64,000 nt of DNA from Owenia fusiformis (lineage: Eukaryota; Annelida; Polychaeta; Sabellida; Oweniidae): the NCBI GenBank assembly GCA_903813345.2, contig CAIIXF020000011.1, positions 35,438,166 to 35,502,165 of the forward strand, written 5' to 3'. Numbering within the stretch: position 1 is the first letter of the stretch; every line of letters begins with the position of its first letter. The notes beneath the pieces are model-generated. The model saw only the letters and a list, made by a program, of their open reading frames with translations. It had not been told where the DNA came from and did no database searches. Position numbers and translations under genes: made by a program. This document shows, piece by piece, positions 56,127 through 64,000 of the stretch.

Positions 56127-59100
56127 ATGTTGGTGAGCAGATATCGTCCAATTCTGTACTTGCAGTACTTGTTACTATTCCTGGATCTCTTCCTCAACAG
56201 CTTTTCCAACCTCATGCGCTTTGAGAATGTCGTCCTGCTAGTTTTATATGTGTAAGTATGTATTCAGTAAACAGTTCATTATCCCAAAGAACTAAGTTTG
56301 GTAGGGATATGGTGAAGCCCTCCATCCGTCTGTGTGCTTTGAGAATGTCATCCTGTTAGTGTTATATTTGTAAGTACAGGTCAAGCCATGAACAAATTTT
56401 AATAACCCAGTCGACCAGAATCTGTTTTAAGTCATATTTATACAATTGAACCTTGTTAAATGTTCTTCCATTCAGTGGTTTATTTCCGATGGTCACAATT
56501 TTATTGCCATTTACATAGCATAACATAGCTCTAAATGCCAAAACATACTAAAACCACCCAATATGAAACCCCAGCATTTTATCTTATGGTCTATTTCAAA
56601 GATAATATGTACAATGACAACCCTAGAAGCATCAAAGAGTTGAAACAAGAGATAACAAGGAAAATAAGAGTCATTGCATAAGATATCTGTGAACATGTAG
56701 TCAGAAAACTTCACCTGATGCGTTCACATTTGCCTCTATAGACAAGACAGGCCTTTCGAGCATGTTTTGTAAAATTGCCATTAAATCATCCATTTGGAAT
56801 AGACTATTGGGGAACAATACTCCTGCCCTCATTATATCAAGGAGTTCAGAAGAATGTATCTTAACCAACATGTTGCAATCAACTTGAACAACCTACCTGA
56901 ATCTGCTATTAGTATCAAAGATGTTAACAGCTTCAAAAACCAGATTGATAAGCAGTTTAGTGGAGGGTGCGAATTTCTTTTTTGTGATTGATACAAGGGA
57001 TACTGAAATGAATGGTGCAAAACTTTAATAACGCAAATGCGAGTAGTTAGTTATCAGTATTTTCAAAATTAATAAACAATTTTCAAAACCATATTTCTAG
57101 ATGTACTTTTACATGTAGATTTCAAATATGACATCACGTTGACTGAATTTTGAATATTTGATGATGTAAATCAAGATTATTTCTACTCACGTCTATTCTA
57201 TTGTTTTGGTAAAGGCTTGGTGCCTTTTGAATGACTTATAAAGGGAGTTGTTTTTACTTGTAGTATGTTTTTCATTTAAAGATGGCAGTGTGTTATCAAA
57301 GCTTTTTTGCAAAACTTTTGCAAAAATATTTCAATTTAAGATAGAATTTCTGCCAAGATCAATGAATTATGCTACTCATCAACATGTTGTTAAGTTGTAA
57401 ACTGACTTTTGCACAAAATATGCTTGGTTCCTTATCAGAGAGATCTCAGAAGAATAAGTGATATTAGTAGTCAGTAACGTTCGTTTTTTCTTTAATTGGA
57501 TTTAAAAGTATTTAAGTTTGGTGATTCTTTAAGTTTTGGCGGGAGAGACTCCCATTCAATGATGGATTTAAATACTCAAGATCTATTTGACTAACTGTGC
57601 ATCGGGCATGCAAAGTTTAGAAAACAATGCCCGAATGGAATGAAGCAGCTACAATGCATTGAGTCTTGGGCTTAAATTCTTTTCACACATTGCAAAATGT
57701 TTACTTCAAAATCATCTAAAAGATGCAAAATCACGAAAAGAACATATTTTCAATGAAAAATTTTGCAAGGGTGTGTAGTCCAATTTTTCACCTTGACAAC
57801 CATGCAACAAATGTGTTATTGGTTATATAACAGAATGCAGTTACCCTCTTAGGCTGAAATTGGACACACCTTGCCCAGCCAGGGGGATTAACCCCAGAAT
57901 TTAAAGATGACTTACGCTTATAATGTAAACCTGTCTTGAGATGACATATGTCTCTGATTGGTCAAAATTGACAATGAAATGAAATGTGCTTTGAAAAATA
58001 TTATGTTAACTTCTGGTGTATTAACCAATATCATAGCTTCTTATTTCATATCAAGATAAAGAAAGCTGTGTGGAATATGTCTACATCACTTTAAACATAA
58101 CATTGACCTGTTGTATTTGGAAACAAGCCGGTGAAAATTCAAACAAACATAGGTGTTAAGCAAAAGACGTGATCATGTCTGTTATCTCTAAGCTCTGGGG
58201 CTTTCCCTCATCTTTTGCCTCGCTATGTGTGGATTAAATGTAACAAAGTGACATCTATGTTTGGGTGAATTGTTATATTGTTTTAATTCTCTGATCACAA
58301 TAAGTACAACTACTTATCTATACTTTATGGTTAATGAGGCCTTTACACTGCCATCTTGATAATGCCAGTCTAGTGTGAGGGGACTATCAACTCCAACAGA
58401 CCAATTCACGTAACTGTCAACCTTCTTAATTGCCTTCATTAATTCTCCCAACTGTCTACTATCAACGTCACCCTCACTAAGTTGCTTGTCCCACCAGGTA
58501 GGGGTGTGGGGCTCCTGAGTGAGACTGAGTAGTTTGTGTATCCATCTATCATCTTCTGTGTGACTCACTTGGAACATAAACCATGCAATTGCTGCAATAC
58601 TATGAGGTCCGTTGAGCTGTAGCTTTCTCTTAGGAAAGAATACATCAGTTATGTGGTATGGTTTAGGATAGTTTATTTGTATGTTGTGAATAACATTAGG
58701 TTTGTCCATAATCCTCCAAACAATATCTTTCAAACATTTTCCCACATTGATTTCATGACATGTCTGCTGGTGGTGTAATAATATAATGTTCAGAGTATAG
58801 CTGGAGAGTAATCTAGGATATGTCTTATGTGACATTTCGGAAGCAAGATGAGAGATGAACTTAAGAGTTAGGAATAGTTCCTTGTGAGATTCAGACAAAA
58901 CATATTTTGTGTTAACAGGGGGTTTGATGACAGATTTCTTCCAGTGTTTCGAATAAGTATAGCCACACCCACACTTGTTATCAATGTAACTACCATTCAC
59001 CATGAGACATGGCCCCAGCTGCTCACTTGGTTTCCCCTCTATAGAGAAACAGAGGTCTATATCAGTAGTACACAGGGGGCCACCAACCCTCAGCCAGAAA

Positions 59101-62100
59101 CTGGGACCATGTATGTCCTCATGGACACTTATGTCTCCTCTCTTATATGGAGCATTAGTGTTCTCATAATGATCTTTTACTCCTATATATGTCAATGTAT
59201 CCATATGCTGAAGGGACTCTATCATGATTTTTCTGAGTTCATTATTAAATTCATTGCAACAAAGATGCTTCTGCCTTTCTCTTAATCCTAGATGGTAAAG
59301 AAAACGAATTTGACTTTCTGCTGATTTCGCTTTTATATAACCATATCCATACTCTCTTCCCTCACATGCAAACTTAACCTCCTCCACTGTGTTAGTGTTA
59401 AAGTTCGCAAGGATTGGCATAAAGTCGTATTCATCTGGCCTCATTATCTTAGTTCCACTATATGAACTACCACGTCTGAGAAGCTCCTTGGAACTTAGCA
59501 TTGAGTCATATTCACCAACCTTTCCAACCAGAGCTTGCATGTTGTCTTCAATAAATGATGTATGTTCATTGAGCTCTTCTGGTGTGTATCTATTCCTAAC
59601 ATCAACTGCCTTAGATGTTATATGTACAAATTCTCCTAAGCGTCTTTCTTCATCTGTGGTAATATTGACTAATTTTGAGGAATATGGTCCAGTTAGCTTT
59701 GGCAGTGTGTTAGACGTCATTTTTTTGATTAGATTGACTATATTTTAATACAGTTACTGTCCAGTTCCTGATCTGGAAAGAAAGAGAATGTTCCTATTCC
59801 TTATATTCACTTAATATGTATCTTTCCAGTCTTTGATCGTCTTAGATGTTAAATATTCAGTCTTTATCAGTTTGAAGAGGTATGCACTTGAAGTTATATC
59901 ACGAAACAGATTTCATAAAAATATATTATCTTATAATGTGCAGCATATAGTCACATTAATATATTGTGGCTGTGCTATGATTTAAACTGTTAAATAAATA
60001 AAGAAAAAAAATTAGGGAAGGTGTGTTCGATTCCAGACAATCCAAACACAGTATTTCCTATATAATGCTTTATATGACCAGCAATCCACCCAAGGTCATC
60101 ATAAAATGATTGTCAAGGTGACAACTTGACTCTACGGATTGAAATTGATGCTTTACCAACTTGACCCTCGCTCGATTATTAATAGTCAAAAATCATCTTG
60201 ATTGTAGTCTTACAATGAGACCACGTACCCTCTCCCTCGATGTTTTGATGTTTTAATCAAGGGTATAAAGGTGTATTAAATGCTACATTGTTGAGATTGC
60301 ACGATAGTAAACTGTCAGAGGTATAGTATAATAAATTATGAGTCAAACATATCAAGAATCTTTTTTATCTGTTGGAGTGTCTTAGGGGATATCACTGATT
60401 GTCTGGGTGAGAAATTAAGAGATCTTTAAGCATGGAGAACAATGGGTTTTGAAGTGATGCTGCACAATGTTATCACATGACTAGCTCTCCCATAGAATAA
60501 ATATGAGCTAACCATCAACAACATAATAATAAAAAAACATTATAGTTAAGAGCTTGGTATAGTTTTTGATAAGGATTTGTATTGTCTTTAAATGCGTTAG
60601 TCTCATCTTGAGTATGTTAAAGAAAAGTGCCAATATTAAGGCTTTTTTCTCTACCACCATATTCTTCACAAAAACACTTCTTTGTATATTTTCATTTCAT
60701 TTGTGATGAAATATTTTAAACATATTGCCTAGCCATCCAAACCTATAAAAGTGTTATTCTTTGTGAAATTAATTAATAACGTATAAAAATCAACACCTGG
60801 CTTGCGTTACCCCTCTGTAAATATATCAAAAATTGGACTTGAAATGTGATGTTATACAGTACTAATATGTCTTATCAACTTATGTTAACGGATTGTTCTT
60901 TGTATGAATACCTATAACTGATTAGATTTTGGGCATGTTGGGTAAATTTAAAGGCAGCCATTTTAGATTTACTTTCCTTGAAACTTGTTTTTTGGTATCT
61001 CAAATTCAAAATTTTACCAATTTGTTACATGAATATTAATTTTGTCATATTTCCAACAACTCAACACCTTGAACACAAGAGTGAGAATCTGGCAGGTATA
61101 ACAGATAAACCTACACATATATAAAATAACACCTCCCAATGTAGAAATATCAAAGTGTATTGAGATTGTTCCTCTCACCAACAGTGCCTCTTTGAAATTG
61201 AATGTATTTCTTATATTTTCAGAATCCAGGATGTCTGCATCATATTTGCAGTTATCGTTGTGTTCCTCGTCTTCTTCAACACTTACATCTTCCAAGCTGG
61301 TCTTGTCAGCATCCTCATCAACAAGTTCAAGTGGACGATCATCGTTACATTCATTTACTTTGTATTATGTGTGGGGCTTCATGTTTGGGAAATGGTGAGT
61401 GCTCTAATATTATGAAATTAATTTAGCGTACCTTTTACATGTACAGTAAAACCTGTATTATCCAAACTCCACTTTGACAGGCTGAAAGTGATCAGAAAAT
61501 CAAGTGTTCATATTTCAAGGTTTTTTCTAACAAAGGAGTCAGTAGGACATTACGAAATCACAATTAGGATAACATATATATATCTTTTATTGACATGTTC
61601 ACATTGAGAGGTGTTCGCATAACTGAGGTGTACAGATCAGTGCCCACCTGAGATTTTGAAAATATGCTTGCACTCACCTGGAATCAATTTGCACCCACTT
61701 GAAAATGAGAAAGATCGTAAAAATATTTTGATAAATTTTGGTCTGAATTGTGAAAATGAGTATTTTGCACCCACTCGGGAAAAATCCTGTGGAGAACACT
61801 GATATAGTTGTATATTCATTATGAACGTTTAAGTGGGAAAATGTGTATGAATTATGCTATCTTTGCCACTTTAAATTAATACTCTGATAAGTTCACTCTC
61901 TAATAATTTGGTCACTTTGTAAAATGTTGCTGTGTAAATGTCTAAAGTGTTCATTGATGAAGGTACAGTATGTATTTATATGATGGTTACCTGATATATG
62001 GTATATTCCTTTATAATTTCAGACTATGCGATGGGCAGTGGATGACCCAACTGCTTATATATGGAATGACGGATTCCGGGCGATTTTTGCACTTCAAAAA

Positions 62101-62214
62101 ATAGTCTCAGTATTGTATTACTACTTTTACAAACGAACAGCTTTGAGACTTGGTGACCCACGATTTTATGAGGAAAGTGAATGGGTTCGACAGGAATTTG
62201 AAAAAAGGAGATAG
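56127..62214 (+). CDS. TMEM138: Transmembrane protein 138, three coding exons
   Basis: Exons 56127-56251, 61223-61394, 62023-62214 with GT-AG introns and matching phases give 162 residues, the same length as the vertebrate protein. Four hydrophobic segments are visible: YLQYLLLFLDLFLNSF, VCIIFAVIVVFLVFFNTYIF, TIIVTFIYFVLCVGLHVW and FALQKIVSVLYYYFY. Conserved parts include FQAGLVSILINKFKWTI, YFYKRTALRLGDPRFYEES and a basic end. TMEM138 acts in ciliary membrane trafficking in vertebrates (Joubert syndrome gene); the role here is inferred from orthology. It lies head to head with TUBGCP2 and its first intron hosts the cGAS-like gene on the other strand. Confidence 0.95.
56334..56378 (+). repeat. 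Partial duplicate of TMEM138 exon 1 end with donor
   Basis: tgctttgagaatgtcatcct and ttgtaagta repeat the last 40 bp of exon 1 and its donor, about 125 bp into intron 1. Confidence 0.85.
56836..57000 (+). pseudogene. LINE ORF2 C-terminal fragment
   Basis: Reads NNLPESAISIKDVNSFKNQI, the usual end of CR1-like ORF2 (N-x-L-P...VNSFKN-x-x-D). Probably from the same decayed element as 55080-55500. Confidence 0.6.
57425..57595 (-). mobile_element. Fragment of the same LINE family as 7467-12970
   Basis: gggagagactcccattcaat and tgatggatttaaatactcaa match 8085-8120; homologous to about 7977-8125. Confidence 0.85.
57600..58313. other. TMEM138 intron 1, no recognisable feature
   Basis: No coding or repeat structure noted before the cGAS-like gene's 3' end. 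Confidence 0.35.
58314..59720 (-). CDS. cGAS/Mab-21-like nucleotidyltransferase, intronless
   Basis: 468 residues. The nucleotidyltransferase core shows GSS at residues 84-86 followed by PDEYDFM, giving the E97-x-D99 metal pair, and TDIDLCFSIEG with D222 as the third carboxylate. All three catalytic positions are kept, which points to an active cGAS-like receptor rather than a catalytically dead Mab-21 protein. The C-terminal helical domain follows (LTLKFISHLASEM, SYTLNIILLHHQQTC). cGAS-like receptors make cyclic dinucleotides or related signals on binding nucleic acid or other ligands. No N-terminal extension or separate sensor domain is seen. A Cys pair (CGCGYTYSKHW) may form a zinc site. 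It lies in TMEM138 intron 1 on the opposite strand, possibly a retrogene. Confidence 0.9.
   Translation of the reverse strand: MTSNTLPKLTGPYSSKLVNITTDEERRLGEFVHITSKAVDVRNRYTPEELNEHTSFIEDNMQALVGKVGEYDSMLSSKELLRRGSSYSGTKIMRPDEYDFMPILANFNTNTVEEVKFACEGREYGYGYIKAKSAESQIRFLYHLGLRERQKHLCCNEFNNELRKIMIESLQHMDTLTYIGVKDHYENTNAPYKRGDISVHEDIHGPSFWLRVGGPLCTTDIDLCFSIEGKPSEQLGPCLMVNGSYIDNKCGCGYTYSKHWKKSVIKPPVNTKYVLSESHKELFLTLKFISHLASEMSHKTYPRLLSSYTLNIILLHHQQTCHEINVGKCLKDIVWRIMDKPNVIHNIQINYPKPYHITDVFFPKRKLQLNGPHSIAAIAWFMFQVSHTEDDRWIHKLLSLTQEPHTPTWWDKQLSEGDVDSRQLGELMKAIKKVDSYVNWSVGVDSPLTLDWHYQDGSVKASLTIKYR
59721..61222. other. Upstream region of the cGAS-like gene, rest of TMEM138 intron 1
   Basis: AT-rich, no coding frame. 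A short piece near 60930-60975 (gggcatgttgggtaaattta) resembles the 162-bp array unit. Confidence 0.4.
61444..61640. mobile_element. Degenerate pogo-like MITE remnant
   Basis: Starts tacagtaaaacctgtattat; the right end is eroded. Lies in TMEM138 intron 2. Confidence 0.45.
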
Positions 62215-62750
62215 TAACCCGTACTAATAATGTCGGGTAGGCAGTGGGTGAGAATACATCATCCTAGCAGCAACAATGCTTGACATCCGTCCAATATCTG
62301 AAGCATGCTCTTCTGAAATCATCTTGGCAAGTGTTAACAGGATATATGACTTGGAGAATGAGAAAGACAAATAACTAGCAATCACTTACTGGTAACTGGA
62401 GCATCAATTTTGGTTTATGTCTCACAGTCTTATGATTGACACAAGATTATGAATTGGACTAGAGAACAAAGGTTAAATGGATTGGAAGAGGGGCTGTGCT
62501 AACTTTATTTTTAAGCTGTATTGTGTTTTTATGTTGTTTAAAGTACATTAACATTATCTTGAAAGATGACTCCAGGATTAATTTTTATTTTACACTGTAC
62601 TAAAAGCTGCATTGGAGTTGAACTTCACAAAGAATCTCAATGTGCCAAATATAATGGTTTTGCAAGTAGGCTAAATGCTGTATTTCAAAACCTAGTCTAT
62701 TTTATTTTTAAAATTTAAGTTTTTTACTAATTGCATAGTTCTTTGTACCA

Positions 62751-62756
62751 AATAAA
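62751..62756 (+). terminator. TMEM138: Candidate TMEM138 polyadenylation signal
   Basis: AATAAA 540 bp after the stop codon. Confidence 0.5.
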
Positions 62757-62884
62757 TAGAGGCGAATGTCTTTAAAAATTCTCTTTTTAATTATTTAACA
62801 GAAGTTGTAAAACTTTGTCAAAATATATTATAAACATATATAAAATATATATGTACAATTGGTCCTCAGACTAGTGTAAAACCT

Positions 62885-63696
62885 TACCCTACTATCACAC
62901 CAAACTAGTTCTCACTACGTTCTCGAAAACGGGCTTCAACTGTGTACGAACGGACTGGACCTACTAAGAACCGTTTGGGATCTATTTACAAACTTCATCG
63001 AACGTACTCGAACCGGTAGGTCCTCTAGAACTCAGACAATGCTCAAAATGTTCTCGTGGTCGTCACGTTCTACAATAAGAACGAGTGAAAACGTACTAAC
63101 GACGAGCTAGACGTACTACGAACGGAACCGTCGTACTTCAATCCTACTAGGGACGTTTTAACAACGAGTTGAACTGTCTGAGGACGTGTTTAGAACGAGG
63201 TAGAACTAATTGCAAACGGGTTTAAACTGATTAAGAACGTATTGAACACTGCTTATGAACGAGTTAGCAAAAATATAGCTATCACACCAAACAAGTTGCC
63301 ACTGCGTTCTCCAAAACTGGTTTTAAACTGTGTGCGAACGGAGTGAACGTAGCTGCAACTTTCTAAGGTCTATTTACGAACTTTATGAACGTTCTCAGAC
63401 GGGAATGTGATTTTAGAATTTTGAATCGATTCAAAATCCGATGGCGACCATGCCGTTCTGTTATCAGGTCATGTTGACCTTCTAGACTAAGGGACGCGTT
63501 CTAGTACGTTGCACACCGACGTGGTATGACCTGAACGAACTGCGAACGAGATGGACGTATTGAAGACTGTTTAAGAACGAAGAAGCTAATTATTTCAGAC
63601 ATATTTCCAGATCACAGTCAGATTGAGCCCGTTTTACGACGTTTTCGTAGGAATGGCAAGAACGGGTAAGAACTAGTTTGGTGTGATAGGGGGGTT
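62885..63696. mobile_element. TIR element with ctatcacaccaaactagttct ends
   Basis: ctatcacaccaaactagttc at 62892 is inverted at 63670-63689. The 0.8-kb interior is clearly more GC-rich than its flanks and rich in gaacg/cgttc words; a third end-like copy (ctatcacaccaaacaagtt) lies at about 63277. No transposase frame. Confidence 0.75.
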
Positions 63697-64000
63697 AGAA
63701 AATTAATTAGGCTCCAAATGAACAGCAATATCGAATGTAAGAGATTTCCAATGTCTGGTCTATAAAAATAACTAATACATGTATATCATTTATAAAAATC
63801 AGACTTTGTACTGACTCTTAATTGATCTTTTAAATTAGAATGTAAATATTCCATTGTGTTGTGACTGAATATTACTCAAGTTTACATGTACATAAAAATT
63901 GTATAATAACTTTTGTATTGTAAATATTGAAAATATGCTTGTACTAGATATTTAATAAATCTACAAAAATGTTAAAAGTTTGTATGTTTGTTGTAAAATC
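63697..64000. other. AT-rich window end
   Basis: Nothing recognised. Confidence 0.4.

Overview
The window is nuclear DNA from an animal. It is AT-rich, its genes have spliceosomal introns with clear GT/AG borders, and it carries LINE, LTR and many small inverted-repeat transposons. TUBGCP2 and TMEM138 orthologues, a fibrinogen-related protein, a cGAS/Mab-21-like gene and a rhodopsin-type receptor fragment point to an invertebrate, possibly a marine deuterostome or a mollusc. I cannot fix the species.

Layout. 1-1620: fragments of a transposon-associated gene arranged as a large inverted duplication. 1620-3690: unassigned DNA, a twofold direct repeat and an RNase H fragment. 3693-6109: a short LTR element with target-site duplication, encoding only a zinc-knuckle/coiled-coil protein. 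6211-18119: the most interesting locus. Two exons encode an OTU-type cysteine protease domain. They are followed in matching splice phase by a single 4.8-kb exon with a circularly permuted SF2 helicase, a candidate GREB1/TAGT-like glycosyltransferase region, a coiled coil and a frame-shifted ZZ-finger remnant. A 5.5-kb CR1-like LINE with a 10-bp target duplication sits in the intron between them. 18.1-26.1 kb: repeats, including a 162-bp tandem array and several inverted-repeat elements. 26.3-28.6 kb: a small two-pass membrane protein, then the TM6-TM7 part of a GPCR whose 3' end is amplified into an array of about ten copies. 29.9-49.2 kb (minus strand): TUBGCP2, with 22 coding exons recovered and only the last short exon not found. 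Two secreted coiled-coil proteins, one with a fibrinogen domain, lie inside its introns on the opposite strand. 50.2-50.45 kb: a promoter-like segment. 50.5-55 kb: a fold-back element and MITEs. 56.1-62.2 kb (plus strand): TMEM138 in three exons, with an intronless cGAS/Mab-21-like gene on the opposite strand in its first intron. 62.9-63.7 kb: a terminal-inverted-repeat element.

A recurring pattern is local tandem duplication of exon edges together with their splice sites. TUBGCP2 exon 19 has 19 extra copies of its 3' splice site and 5' coding part. TUBGCP2 exon 1 has four extra copies of its donor region. TMEM138 exon 1, TUBGCP2 exon 20 and the GPCR exon are also affected. In-frame short duplications occur inside the OTU domain and the helicase protein. 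The housekeeping genes (gamma-tubulin complex, ciliary membrane protein) host immune-type genes in their introns.
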